Assembly: GCF_005845215.1 (NCBI RefSeq)
Contig: NZ_SPHO01000019.1
Coordinates: 58,830 to 122,829 of the forward strand
Source: Clostridium sp. 1001271st1 H5
Lineage (GTDB): Bacteria; Bacillota; Clostridia; Lachnospirales; Lachnospiraceae
Direction: 5' to 3'
Length of the DNA stretch: 64,000 nt
Within the stretch, counting starts at the first letter, position 1, and each line of letters starts with the position of its first letter. Made by a program: the position numbers and the translations under genes. The notes under the pieces are model-generated. The model was not told the origin of the DNA. It saw only the letters and a program-made list of their open reading frames with translations, and ran no database searches. Below, one piece after another: positions 44,749 to 53,802 of this stretch.

Positions 44749-46668
44749 ATGCTGATAAATATCATTTTTATTATCCCCTATCCGGAATTGGAGGAAAGGG
44801 TCAACAAAATTTTCCAGAATCACCCCCTCCGGGCAAGGCTGAGAAAAAGAATCGAGATGCGCACGGCCGATGAGCTTGAAACATTTTCATTTAACGCCCA
44901 CAGCGATGTCATTATAGCCCGCGGCTACACGGCCTGCGGCCTGCGCAGGATGACCCCGGAACTCCCTATCATAGAACTTCCCATAACGGCCTATGATTTG
45001 ATTCGGGCTCTCAATGAGTGTATCACTCTTTATTCACCCAAGAAAGTGGCATTTATTGGAAATTATACCGCCCTTGCGGAGGCGGATGAACTGGGCAGCT
45101 TTGTAAACTGTGATATTAAAAGCTACCATTCCGAATCCACGGATGACATTACCAAAGCAATTGACCAGGCTGTGGCTGACGGCTATACTGCCTTCATAGG
45201 CGGATATTCCGTCAATTTAATCTGTTCCCAGAGGGGACTTCCATCCGTCACCATACGCACGGGCAATGAGGCCGTTACCAGGGCCCTGGACGAGGCTGTG
45301 CGTACCGTGGATGTGGTCCGTATGGAACGGGAACGCTCGGCCATGTTCACCACCATTACCCAGACAGCCATGGATGGGGTATTATATGTGGATACACAGC
45401 AGACCATAAAAATATGCAACCCCGCTGCCCTGAAGATGTACACAGGGCCAAAGAAGAAGCTCCAGGGTCTTTCCCTGCAGTCCGCCTTCCCCTTCCTCTC
45501 AGAGCCGGTTTCTGCTGTCATAAATTCGGGAACAGAGCTTCCCAACCAGCTCATACGGTGGAAAAACTACACAATCAACGCCACCATCCATCCTGTCATT
45601 ATCAACAGCCGCATAACCGGTATCGTGGTAACCTTCCAGGATGTAACACAGATTCAGCAGGTGGAAATCCAGATACGTAAGAAGATGACTGATAAAGGGC
45701 TTAACGCCCATTACCACTTTGATGATATTATCCATGAAAGCCCGGAAATAGATTATGTAATCGAAAAAGCGAAAAAGTTCGCTTCTGTCTCCTCAAATAT
45801 CCTTATAGAGGGGGAAACCGGCACCGGAAAGGAATTGTTTGCGCAAAGCATACATAATGCCAGCACCCGCTGCAACGGTCCATTTGTGGCAGTCAACTGC
45901 GCCGCACTGCCGGAAAACCTGCTGGAAAGCGAACTGTTCGGATATGTGGAGGGTGCATTTACCGGTACAGCCAAGGGCGGTAAAACCGGCCTCTTTGAGC
46001 TGGCCCACAAGGGAACCCTGTTCCTGGATGAAATTTCCGAAATCCCCCTCAGCATCCAGGGCAAACTGCTCCGCGTCCTCCAGGAGCATGAGGTCCGGAG
46101 GGTGGGCGGGGACCGGGTGATTTCCGTGGATGTACGTATCATTGCCGCCACCAATCACAGCCTGAGCCACATAACAGAGCAGGGGCGGTTCCGCCAGGAC
46201 CTTTTATACCGCCTGAATGTATTGAAGCTGTTCCTGCCTCCTTTGCGCAGGCGCTGCGGCGATACCAAGATACTTTTCCTCCATTATTTAAATCTGTATT
46301 ACCGGCAATTGGGCAGAATCATCCCCCATGTGGCCACAGCAGCCATACAGATGCTGTCTGATTACCATTTCCCCGGAAATATCCGCGAATTGAGAAATGT
46401 CACGGAACGGCTGGTTGTTATATGTATGGATAAAGAAGAAATAACGTCAGATGATATGCGGGAGGCGCTGCATCCCGAAGAGCTGCCGGCAAAATTCCAG
46501 TCCGCGGACACGCCCATTCCGCCTTTTTACCAGGATGGGGAGCGTGAATTCCTGATTCGGATGTTAGAAGAATCAAATTATAATCAGACCCTGACTGCTG
46601 AGAAGCTCGGCATTAACCGGACAACCCTGTGGAGACGCATGAAAAAGCACGGTATACGGCGGCCTTAA
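44749..46668 (+). CDS. Sigma-54-dependent activator with PrpR N-terminal domain
   Basis: 639 residues: PrpR_N sensory domain (about 5-180), PAS (about 195-310), AAA+ domain with Walker A GETGTGKE (about 355), loop GAFTGT (the usual GAFTGA with Thr last), Walker B TLFLDEIS, and a Fis-type HTH (QTLTAEKLGINRTTLWRRM) at the C-terminus. It should drive sigma-54 polymerase at the facing transporter promoter. PrpR domains sense small organic acids in known cases; the ligand here is unknown. AGGAGG lies six bases before the ATG. Confidence 0.93.
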   Translation: MLINIIFIIPYPELEERVNKIFQNHPLRARLRKRIEMRTADELETFSFNAHSDVIIARGYTACGLRRMTPELPIIELPITAYDLIRALNECITLYSPKKVAFIGNYTALAEADELGSFVNCDIKSYHSESTDDITKAIDQAVADGYTAFIGGYSVNLICSQRGLPSVTIRTGNEAVTRALDEAVRTVDVVRMERERSAMFTTITQTAMDGVLYVDTQQTIKICNPAALKMYTGPKKKLQGLSLQSAFPFLSEPVSAVINSGTELPNQLIRWKNYTINATIHPVIINSRITGIVVTFQDVTQIQQVEIQIRKKMTDKGLNAHYHFDDIIHESPEIDYVIEKAKKFASVSSNILIEGETGTGKELFAQSIHNASTRCNGPFVAVNCAALPENLLESELFGYVEGAFTGTAKGGKTGLFELAHKGTLFLDEISEIPLSIQGKLLRVLQEHEVRRVGGDRVISVDVRIIAATNHSLSHITEQGRFRQDLLYRLNVLKLFLPPLRRRCGDTKILFLHYLNLYYRQLGRIIPHVATAAIQMLSDYHFPGNIRELRNVTERLVVICMDKEEITSDDMREALHPEELPAKFQSADTPIPPFYQDGEREFLIRMLEESNYNQTLTAEKLGINRTTLWRRMKKHGIRRP

Positions 46669-46721
46669 GACATCTGTAAATACAGTGTGTATCAACTTTA
46701 TACCACAAGCGGAGGGATATC

Positions 46722-47549
46722 ATGAAAAACCTATTTATAATCGGAGAAATGGCCGAACTCTTCGGCATCAACATACGTACCCTGCGCTATTATGACGGAA
46801 TCGGCATCCTGCGCCCGGAGACAACAGACCCGGAAACCGGATACCGGTATTACTCTACCCGACAGTTTGAACGGCTGAATACCATCAAATATCTCCGGGC
46901 CCTGGGCGTATCTCTCAAGAAAATTTCATTGTTTTTTGAAAACAGGGATGTGGATATTATGCTGGCACTGCTCAAAGAACAGAGGGAAGAAACACAGGCA
47001 AAAATCAGTGAACTGATACAGATTGAACAGAAGCTGGAATACCGCCTGAAGGCCCTGGAGGATGCCATGGACACACAATGCGGCCAAATCAGAATCCTTC
47101 ATTTGGAACAGAGGCCCATTGCATATCTGCGCAAGGATATTAAACTGGGAGAGGACCTGGAATTCCCCCTCCGTGAGCTGGAAAGGGCCAATACGCTGGA
47201 ACCTGCAATGTTCCTGGGCAAGGTAGGCGTGTCCCTGTCATCCGCTAATCTGAAGGCCCGGAGATTTGAATCATTTTCAGGTATTTTTGTACTTCTCGAG
47301 AAGGAGGACCACTATCAGGGAGAGGAACAGCATCTGCAGGCCGGGGACTATATAAGCGTCCGCTTTTCCGGCACCCATCAGGAGGCGTCCCAGCACTATA
47401 TACTGCTTTTGGAATACATGGACCGGATGGGCTATTCCTGCTGCGGGGATTCCGTGGAAATCACCTTGATTGACGCGGGCTTTACCAATGATGTGTCCCG
47501 GTATGTGACGGAAATACAGATTCCTTTTTCAAGAAAATCAGAAAATTAG
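46722..47549 (+). CDS. MerR-family regulator with GyrI-like ligand domain
   Basis: 275 residues: N-terminal MerR winged helix (IGEMAELFGINIRTLRYYDGIGIL), coiled dimer helix (about 75-125), C-terminal GyrI/BmrR-like effector domain (about 125-270) that in relatives binds cationic drugs. GGAGG before the ATG. The MATE pump gene 79 bases downstream has a MerR-type promoter, so pump control is the likely job. Confidence 0.9.
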   Translation: MKNLFIIGEMAELFGINIRTLRYYDGIGILRPETTDPETGYRYYSTRQFERLNTIKYLRALGVSLKKISLFFENRDVDIMLALLKEQREETQAKISELIQIEQKLEYRLKALEDAMDTQCGQIRILHLEQRPIAYLRKDIKLGEDLEFPLRELERANTLEPAMFLGKVGVSLSSANLKARRFESFSGIFVLLEKEDHYQGEEQHLQAGDYISVRFSGTHQEASQHYILLLEYMDRMGYSCCGDSVEITLIDAGFTNDVSRYVTEIQIPFSRKSEN

Positions 47550-47559
47550 ACATTTCTTA

Positions 47560-47590
47560 TTGACCCTCTAGTTACTGGAGGGTTTATTTT
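47560..47590 (+). promoter_or_regulatory. MerR-type promoter/operator of the MATE gene
   Basis: TTGACC, 19-base spacer, TATTTT. The spacer carries the 21-base dyad ACCCTCTAG..CTGGAGGGT (47563-47583). A stretched 19-base spacer with a dyad is the hallmark of promoters twisted into activity by MerR proteins. The dyad followed by TTTATTTTT could also work as a weak terminator of the MerR gene. Confidence 0.8.
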
Positions 47591-47627
47591 TATACATAAC
47601 AAATGTTAGATTGAGGAGAGGTTCAAC

Positions 47628-48986
47628 ATGAAAAACAGTAATCTGCTGACAGAAGGAAATGTATTTCACGTGCTGCTGGCGTTCTCTGTCCCATTTCTGG
47701 TTGCCAATGTGATACAGGCCCTTTACGGCGCTGTGGACCTGATGGTCATCGGATGGTACTGCCCGCCGGAGAGCGTGGCCGCGGTTTCCACCGGAACCCA
47801 GGTCACCCAGATTATCACCAGCATGGTATCCGGCCTGACCCTGGGCGGCACCATACTGGTGGGAAAATACACCGGCATGAAGGATGATGAAAGGACCTGC
47901 CGCACCATCGGGACCACTCTGTCCGTATTTGCGGTTGTGGCATTGGCACTGACCTTTGGAATGCTGATTTTCAGGGACACCATACTTGCAGCCTTAAAGA
48001 CGCCGGCCGCCTCCATGGATGAAGCCAGGCAGTATGTGACCATCTGCTTCTGCGGTATATTTTTCATCTGCGGCTACAATGCCATCAGCGCCATATTAAG
48101 AGGGTACGGAGACTCACGCAGGCCCATGTATTTTGTGGCGCTGTCCTGTGTGCTCAACATTGCAGGCGATATTATTTTTGTCAAGTATCTGGGATTGGGC
48201 GTGGCCGGCACGGCCCTGGCAACCGTCCTCTCCCAATCCATCAGCATGATATGCTCCATTGTCTACCTTAACAGGAAGAAGTTCATATTTATCTTTACCC
48301 TTAAAAACCTGCGCATTGACAGGGACAGGCTGAAGGAGCTGGCCATGGTGGGCATCCCCATCTCTTCCCAGGAGTGCATGGTCCGGCTGTCCTTTCTGTA
48401 TCTGACTTCGGTCACCAACCGTCTGGGGGTAAATGCAGCTGCAGCAGTTGGCATTGCCAGCAAATACGATGTGTTTGCCATGCTTCCCGCCACCTCCATC
48501 GCCAGCGCCCTGGCTGCCATCACAGCCCAGAACTACGGCGCCGGAAAACCGGGGCGGGCAAGGAAATCCCTGGCCGCCGGCATTGGATTCGCGGTGCTGG
48601 CCTCCTCTGTCTTCTTCCTGTGGGCCCAGCTGTCCCCCCGGACCATGATTGGACTTTTTAACACCAATCCCCACATCATAGAGGCCGGAATCCCCTTCTT
48701 TCATTCCTGCAGCATTGATTACCTGGCTGTATCCTTTGTATTCTGTCTCAACGGCTTTATGAACGGCCGTTCCAAAACAGTTTTTACCATGGTCAGCTGC
48801 TGTTTCGGCGCCCTGGCCCTCAGAATGCCTCTCATATGGCTGGCCTACACCTACTGCCCTGATAACCTGTTTGTCATAGGATTGATTGCGCCCGCTGTGT
48901 CCGGCTTTATGGCAGTGTATACCATGTTCTTTGTGATACGGCAATTAAAACAGGATGCCCGGGCAATCGAAAAGCCGTCCTGCTGA
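47628..48986 (+). CDS. MATE-family efflux protein
   Basis: 452 residues, twelve predicted membrane helices in two related halves, start typical of the DinF/NorM-like clostridial branch (GNVFHVLLAFSVPFLVANVIQALYG region at residues 8-32). Cation-coupled export of drugs or other small molecules. AGGAGAGG before the ATG. The terminator hairpin begins inside the last codons. Confidence 0.92.
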   Translation: MKNSNLLTEGNVFHVLLAFSVPFLVANVIQALYGAVDLMVIGWYCPPESVAAVSTGTQVTQIITSMVSGLTLGGTILVGKYTGMKDDERTCRTIGTTLSVFAVVALALTFGMLIFRDTILAALKTPAASMDEARQYVTICFCGIFFICGYNAISAILRGYGDSRRPMYFVALSCVLNIAGDIIFVKYLGLGVAGTALATVLSQSISMICSIVYLNRKKFIFIFTLKNLRIDRDRLKELAMVGIPISSQECMVRLSFLYLTSVTNRLGVNAAAAVGIASKYDVFAMLPATSIASALAAITAQNYGAGKPGRARKSLAAGIGFAVLASSVFFLWAQLSPRTMIGLFNTNPHIIEAGIPFFHSCSIDYLAVSFVFCLNGFMNGRSKTVFTMVSCCFGALALRMPLIWLAYTYCPDNLFVIGLIAPAVSGFMAVYTMFFVIRQLKQDARAIEKPSC

Positions 48987-49016
48987 CTCACCCCATCAGC
49001 AGGACGGCCTTTTCTC
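48969..49016. terminator. Terminator overlapping the end of the MATE gene
   Basis: AAAAGCCGTCCTGCTGA pairs with TCAGCAGGACGGCCTTTT; T run on plus and TTTT on minus, so it can also end pgi transcripts. Confidence 0.85.
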
Positions 49017-49097
49017 TATGCCGTATCTCTGTTAAGCTTTTATCTCACTTAGATTCATATGGCATGACCGGCCAGTCATCCCGAAACCGCACCGTCA

Positions 49098-50447
49098 TTA
49101 CAGCCGCTTTAGCAGTTCCTCTCTCTGAGCCTCATATCCAGGCTTACCCAGCAATGCAAACATGTTCTTCTTGTAGCTCTCCACACCCGGCTGGTTAAAC
49201 GGATTCACGCCCAGGATATATCCGCTGACACCGCAGGCAAACTCGAAGAAGTAGAACAGCTCTCCCAGATAGAACTCGTTCTGCTCCGGAATCTTAACCA
49301 TCAGGTTGGGTACATTGCCGTCGGTGTGAGCCAGGATAGTTCCGTTCATGGCGCTCTTATTTACAAAATCCACACTCTTCCCTGCCAGGTAATTCATGCC
49401 GTCGGTATCCACGTCTTCTTTATTCAGAAGAATCTCGGCAGGAGATTCTTCAACATTGAGAACTGTCTCAAACATGATACGTGCTCCGTCCTGTATGAAC
49501 TGTCCCATGGAGTGAAGGTCTGTGGTCAAATCCACTGCCGCCGGGAAAATGCCCCTCTGGTCCTTGCCCTCGCTCTCGCCATAGAGCTGTTTCCACCACT
49601 CGGACACATAGTGAAGGCTTGGCTCATAGTTGGCCACAATTTCAACTGCCTTTCCCTTGCGGTGCAGAATGTTACGCACAGCTGCATACTGAAGGGCTGC
49701 GTTGGATTCATATGGTGTCTCCAGGGCTTTCTGCCTGCCTGAAGCAGCACCCTCCATTAACTTATCAATATCCGCTCCACTCACTGCAATCGGAAGAAGG
49801 CCTACAGCCGTCAATACGGAGAAACGTCCGCCCACATCATCCGGCACAACGAATTCTTCATAGCCTTCTTCGTCTGCCAGGTTCTTTAGGGCGCCTTTAG
49901 CCTTGTCAGTGGTTGCGTAGATGCGCTTGTTGGCTTCTTCTCTGCCATATTTTTCAATGAGCATTTCCTTAAATACACGGAATGCAATTGCAGGTTCTGT
50001 GGTAGTGCCTGACTTGGAAATGATGTTGACGGAGAAATCCTTGCCGTCCAGTACCTGCTTTAAGTCACGGATATATTTACTGCTGATGCTGTTGCCTACA
50101 AAATAAATCTCAGGTGTCTTGCGAACGCTCTTGGGTAACACATTATAAAAGCTGTGTGACAGAAATTCAATGGCTGCCCTTGCCCCCAGATAGGAGCCGC
50201 CGATGCCTACCACCAGCAGGACATCAGAATCATTCTGAATCTTTTCCGCCGCCTTCTTAATCCTTGCAAATTCGGCCTTATCATAATCTACCGGCAAATC
50301 GATCCATCCCAGAAAATCATTACCGGCGCCAGTCTTGCTCAGCAAGGTCTCCTTTGCACTCATGACTGTGGTCTTAAAGTTGGCCATCTCTTCCGCAGAA
50401 ACGAATCCTGCTGCCTTGGAATAATCAAACATAACTTCCTTTCCCAT
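49098..50447 (-). CDS. pgi: Glucose-6-phosphate isomerase
   Basis: 449 residues, the size of Gram-positive Pgi. It interconverts glucose-6-phosphate and fructose-6-phosphate. Signature ISKSGTTTEPA (about 135), GIGGSYLGA (about 72), catalytic Glu in the DQRGIFPAAV/ MGQFIQDG region, Lys near the C-terminus (NQPGVESYKKNMFALLG). ATG 50447 follows AAAGGAG; the ORF upstream to 50483 is not needed. A TATAAT at plus 50531-50536 (minus strand) marks its promoter. Confidence 0.96.
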   Translation of the reverse strand: MGKEVMFDYSKAAGFVSAEEMANFKTTVMSAKETLLSKTGAGNDFLGWIDLPVDYDKAEFARIKKAAEKIQNDSDVLLVVGIGGSYLGARAAIEFLSHSFYNVLPKSVRKTPEIYFVGNSISSKYIRDLKQVLDGKDFSVNIISKSGTTTEPAIAFRVFKEMLIEKYGREEANKRIYATTDKAKGALKNLADEEGYEEFVVPDDVGGRFSVLTAVGLLPIAVSGADIDKLMEGAASGRQKALETPYESNAALQYAAVRNILHRKGKAVEIVANYEPSLHYVSEWWKQLYGESEGKDQRGIFPAAVDLTTDLHSMGQFIQDGARIMFETVLNVEESPAEILLNKEDVDTDGMNYLAGKSVDFVNKSAMNGTILAHTDGNVPNLMVKIPEQNEFYLGELFYFFEFACGVSGYILGVNPFNQPGVESYKKNMFALLGKPGYEAQREELLKRL

Positions 50448-50530
50448 AACTCGCGCTCTCCTTTTCTTATGTCCATGGACCATCTGCCCATGATTCTATC
50501 AGTGCTGCGGTAAAGCCGCTTATCTCTTAA

Positions 50531-50536
50531 ATTATA
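50531..50536 (-). promoter_or_regulatory. -10 box of the pgi promoter
   Basis: Minus-strand TATAAT preceded by another TATTATA 16 bases upstream, about 84 bases before the pgi start. No clear -35. Confidence 0.4.
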
Positions 50537-50602
50537 ACATAATTTCCCTTATAATACCATTTCTTTCTGACCCTGGAAGCAAATTCCTGGGTGTCAGCCT
50601 AT

Positions 50603-51352
50603 TTAGGAAATGAATTCTTTCAGCAATTCCCCCAACATTCTTTTTTGTTCCGGATTTAAATCCTGAAGCCAATTATCCTTTGACTTCTCTTCCTGTTTTT
50701 CCCTGCTGGCAGCAGTTTGCTCCAGCCCCCTTCTATTATTACTATTTGAACGGCGGTCTCTTCCTATGGAGCGCAGATTAGCCGGTTCCCTGCGGTCCTC
50801 CTCAGCTGTAACGGCCGGCACATGCTCTGCTGCGCCTTCCCGGTTCATTCGCGGCCACATCACATTTTCCAGATAGTCCTGGAGGCAGGTCAGAAGCTGC
50901 TGTCTCCTGGATTCCAGGTTTACTCCGTAATCCACCAGCATGGTGAACATGCCGGCCAGGATGCCTGTGGTGCCGTACAATACAATATAATAATTATCAC
51001 TTCTAAACCAATAAGAGAGAAATGCTGCTCCGCCGCCTGCCAGGAAGCAGAGAAGTGTCAGCTGCCCCGACAGGTTGTCCAGTCCCTTGACGGACATCCC
51101 AAAGGTCCGCAGGCTGTACATCTGGCGTTCCAGATATACACGTGTGTTGTTCATTCCCTGATTCATACGATATGTATCCTCTGCATTCTGTTTCAATCCG
51201 CGCAGATATTTGTTCTTAGTCAATGCCATGTTGGTGCTTTCTTTAATTAATCGTTTGTAGAAGCTTCCTGCCATCAACCTGGTAAATACCCCTGCCAGGC
51301 AGATTGCTGCCAGCACGTATAGTGCCTTTCCTGTTTGTAAAAAGCTCATCAT
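50603..51352 (-). CDS. Membrane protein of unknown function with disordered C-terminal tail
   Basis: 249 residues: membrane helix at about 9-28, a helical stretch at about 35-90, two further helices at about 97-115 and 122-142, then a charged, disordered region (about 170-230) and a short helix ending in LKEFIS. It resembles conserved lachnospiral membrane proteins of no known role. AAAGGGGAG stands eight bases before the ATG. Confidence 0.7.
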   Translation of the reverse strand: MMSFLQTGKALYVLAAICLAGVFTRLMAGSFYKRLIKESTNMALTKNKYLRGLKQNAEDTYRMNQGMNNTRVYLERQMYSLRTFGMSVKGLDNLSGQLTLLCFLAGGGAAFLSYWFRSDNYYIVLYGTTGILAGMFTMLVDYGVNLESRRQQLLTCLQDYLENVMWPRMNREGAAEHVPAVTAEEDRREPANLRSIGRDRRSNSNNRRGLEQTAASREKQEEKSKDNWLQDLNPEQKRMLGELLKEFIS

Positions 51353-51527
51353 AGTAAAAGCTCCCCTTTCTTCCCGGATTCCATCCCGTTTCTATATAAT
51401 ATTATTGTTTTGGCCCTGGCTGCTGGCTGCAGCCGCTGCCTGGTTTGGGAAGCGCCCCTGCAGTCAGGCGTTTCCCGGTAAAGTCTATTATAGCAACGGA
51501 TTTTGATTTGGGAAGTTGAGAGTCCCT

Positions 51528-51563
51528 AGAATCGTTCGCCAAATTCTCCTAAAAAACGATTCT
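51528..51563. repeat. Inverted repeat in the intergenic region
   Basis: AGAATCGTT (51528-51536) and AACGATTCT (51555-51563). No T run on either side and no promoter overlap seen; role unknown. Nothing else is visible in 51353-51589. Confidence 0.5.
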
Positions 51564-51589
51564 GAGTGGTGAGATTTTTCTTTAGACAG

Positions 51590-52522
51590 TTAAGGTATAC
51601 GCCAGGATTTTCCTTCTGCATCCGTATGCTTTTCCCGGCCGGATTCCCGTTCTCCATGCTTTTCCCGGCCGGATTCCTGGTCCCCATGCTCTTTCTGATT
51701 GGATTCCTGGTCCAGCCGTTTTTTCATAATCCAGTAAACAGCCATTCCTGCCGGTAGAAACAGGCGGAACTCCCTGCTGCCGTTTTCATATGTGACATAG
51801 CGGCTGAGCCTCACCGTAGCTGCCGCCCAGTTGACCTTAAACTCCCGCCTGGCGGGCGTACGTATGATAGAAAACCCCATGGAGAGATAGGCTATGAGTA
51901 TCAATATAATCCATCCCCACCTGTACCGCGGATTCTGCCTGTAACATATGACGGCTGTCATAATCGTAGCGGAAATCATGGCCAGGGACAGAAGGAACAA
52001 TCCCCACTGAAATACATTCCAATGACCGATGGTGCGCAGGGTGCCCTGGGGCGCCAAGGATGCGCTGTCCCTGACGGTAAAGCTGATGATTCCCCGGCTC
52101 CCGTCCGATGTCTCCATTCTCTTAAGGCCGGCTGTAAACAGCTGGCCGTCCTCTGCCTTCACCCTGTAGGTACATTCCACAGTTTTGGTCTTTACACCCT
52201 TTACAGTACTGGTCCGGACATTTAATCCCCTCTTTTTAAAAGAGGCCATCTGTCTTGCGCCCCATATATCCATATTTTCCTGTATTTCTTTTTCCATATA
52301 TTCTTCGGGCACTGCTCCCGGCAAATACAGGGAGCGCATGGCCTCCCGGTCCCCCTGGGATGCCGCTGACACCATCTGTTCCAGGTAATGGTCCGCCGCT
52401 GTCTCCTTGTCAAAGAAATGCGTCACCCCTTTATATAGGAAAAAGGCCGCAATGCAGAGAAACGCTGCCATGACAGCAACTGCTGTTCCTCCAAATATCA
52501 TCCATTTCCTTTTCTTGCCCAT
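51590..52522 (-). CDS. Membrane protein of unknown function with repeated C-terminal tail
   Basis: 310 residues: N-terminal membrane helix (about 8-30), an extracellular alpha/beta domain (about 40-155) that resembles folds used for small-ligand binding or NTF2-like chambers, then membrane helices (about 167-190, 200-218, and 255-270) and a charged tail built from three 10-residue repeats (ESGREKHG-type). GGAGG five bases before the ATG. Not recognised. Confidence 0.65.
   Translation of the reverse strand: MGKKRKWMIFGGTAVAVMAAFLCIAAFFLYKGVTHFFDKETAADHYLEQMVSAASQGDREAMRSLYLPGAVPEEYMEKEIQENMDIWGARQMASFKKRGLNVRTSTVKGVKTKTVECTYRVKAEDGQLFTAGLKRMETSDGSRGIISFTVRDSASLAPQGTLRTIGHWNVFQWGLFLLSLAMISATIMTAVICYRQNPRYRWGWIILILIAYLSMGFSIIRTPARREFKVNWAAATVRLSRYVTYENGSREFRLFLPAGMAVYWIMKKRLDQESNQKEHGDQESGREKHGERESGREKHTDAEGKSWRIP
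51627..51716 (-). repeat. Three 30-base tandem repeats at the 3' end of the membrane-protein gene
   Basis: Units of 30 bases (ATGCTTTTCCCGGCCGGATT on the plus strand) occur three times, two nearly identical and one diverged, coding the charged tail. Confidence 0.75.
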
Positions 52523-52534
52523 ACCAACCTCCCT

Positions 52535-52578
52535 CTCTTATAAAACAGACCTCTGAATTTCGTCATATCCAGAGGTCT
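52535..52578 (-). terminator. Terminator after mtnN
   Basis: AGACCTCTG/CAGAGGTCT stem followed on the minus strand by GTTTTAT. Confidence 0.7.
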
Positions 52579-52643
52579 AATTATTAGCGAATCTTTATAT
52601 GTGTGTCTGCTATATATCAATCTGATTTTCAATCAATCCTTAT

Positions 52644-53339
52644 TTAAGAAAAGGAACGTACAAGCTCAGTAAGCAGATTTACGCTGTGGACAATGGCCTT
52701 AGCTTCAAAAGCAGGATAATCCACTGTGGCGCTGTCATCCGCCTTGTCAGAGATGGCCCTCACAATAAGGAACGGGATAGAGTTAAGATAGCAGGCCTGG
52801 GCAATGGCAGCCCCCTCCATTTCCGTACAATATCCTCCAAACGTATCTACCAGCCACTTTTTCTTGTTTTTATCAGAGACAAACTGGTCTCCGGTCACTA
52901 CGCGCCCCACGAAGGTGCGGATGTCCGGATTTACCCTGGCGCAGCAGCCCTCTGCCAGATGTATAAGACCCTCGTCTGCCTTAAAGGCCAGTGTCTCTAC
53001 CCTGGGTATCTGTCCCGGCTCATAGCCAAATCCGGTAGCATCCATGTCATGCTGAAGCGCATCGCTGGAAAGTACTATGTCCCCAATATCAATCTCAGCC
53101 TTCAGGGAACCTGCAATTCCCGTATTCACCACACCCGTTACGCCGTATATATCAGCCAGAATCTGAGTACACATAGCTGCATTAACCTTGCCGATGCCGG
53201 AGCGGACCACCACTACCTCCTTTCCCTCCAGTTTTCCTTTATAAAAGTCCATGGCAGCCCTTGTCTCCACCTGCACATCTGTCAACTGCGCCTTAATCAT
53301 AGCCACTTCCTCGTCCATGGCTCCAATAATTCCTAGCAT
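52644..53339 (-). CDS. mtnN: 5'-methylthioadenosine/S-adenosylhomocysteine nucleosidase
   Basis: 231 residues. It splits MTA and SAH to adenine plus methylthioribose or S-ribosylhomocysteine, part of the activated-methyl cycle. MIGAMDEE-type N-terminus (IIGAMDEEVA), GIAGSL (about 77), the MEGAAIAQ motif with catalytic Glu (about 172) and the Asp of ISDKAD (about 197) are intact. GAAGGAGG before the ATG. Own promoter and terminator. Confidence 0.96.
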   Translation of the reverse strand: MLGIIGAMDEEVAMIKAQLTDVQVETRAAMDFYKGKLEGKEVVVVRSGIGKVNAAMCTQILADIYGVTGVVNTGIAGSLKAEIDIGDIVLSSDALQHDMDATGFGYEPGQIPRVETLAFKADEGLIHLAEGCCARVNPDIRTFVGRVVTGDQFVSDKNKKKWLVDTFGGYCTEMEGAAIAQACYLNSIPFLIVRAISDKADDSATVDYPAFEAKAIVHSVNLLTELVRSFS

Positions 53340-53371
53340 AATTACCTCCTTCTGTCTTGTACTATTCTTCT

Positions 53372-53399
53372 ATTATATAGGAAGCCCGCAGATTTTCAA
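53372..53399 (-). promoter_or_regulatory. Promoter of mtnN
   Basis: Minus strand TTGAAA, 16-base spacer, TATAAT, 33 bases before the start codon. Confidence 0.7.
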
Positions 53400-53418
53400 G
53401 TTCAAAGCTTGTTCTCAC

Positions 53419-53447
53419 TTGACATTATCTTTTGCATAAGGCATAAT
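53419..53447 (+). promoter_or_regulatory. Promoter of the TSCPD gene
   Basis: TTGACA, 17-base spacer, CATAAT, 37 bases before the start codon; divergent from the mtnN promoter. Confidence 0.7.
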
Positions 53448-53483
53448 CGGATATACATGAATTTATTACAGGAGGCACTACAC

Positions 53484-53726
53484 ATGAGATATAAAACACA
53501 AGGGGTCTGTTCCAGGGAGATATCCTTTGAAGTGAAAGATAATAAACTGACCAATGTCCAATTCATAGGCGGCTGCTCCGGCAATACACAGGGCCTGTCC
53601 CGCCTCATCGAGGGCATGGACGTGGATGAGGCCATCCGCAGGCTGGACGGAATCCAGTGCGGGCCAAGACCTACGTCTTGCCCGGACCAGTTGGCTAGGG
53701 CGTTGAAGCAGTTTAAAGGGCGGTAA
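53484..53726 (+). CDS. TSCPD-domain protein (TIGR03905 type)
   Basis: 80 residues with the TSCPD motif (PTSCPDQLARAL) at the C-terminus and GGCSGNT in the middle; cysteines at 9, 31, 59 and 66 could bind a metal. The domain also occurs at the end of some ribonucleotide reductases and in stand-alone proteins of unknown role. AGGAGG before ATG 53484; own promoter and terminator. Confidence 0.88.
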   Translation: MRYKTQGVCSREISFEVKDNKLTNVQFIGGCSGNTQGLSRLIEGMDVDEAIRRLDGIQCGPRPTSCPDQLARALKQFKGR

Positions 53727-53733
53727 AAGTGTT

Positions 53734-53773
53734 AAAGGAAAGGAGAATAAATATAGTTCTCCTTTCCTTTTTA
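53734..53773 (+). terminator. Terminator after the TSCPD gene
   Basis: AAAGGAAAGGAGAA pairs with TTCTCCTTTCCTTT, then TTT. Confidence 0.85.
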
Positions 53774-53802
53774 GTATATTACTTATCACAATTCGTATCT
53801 TA

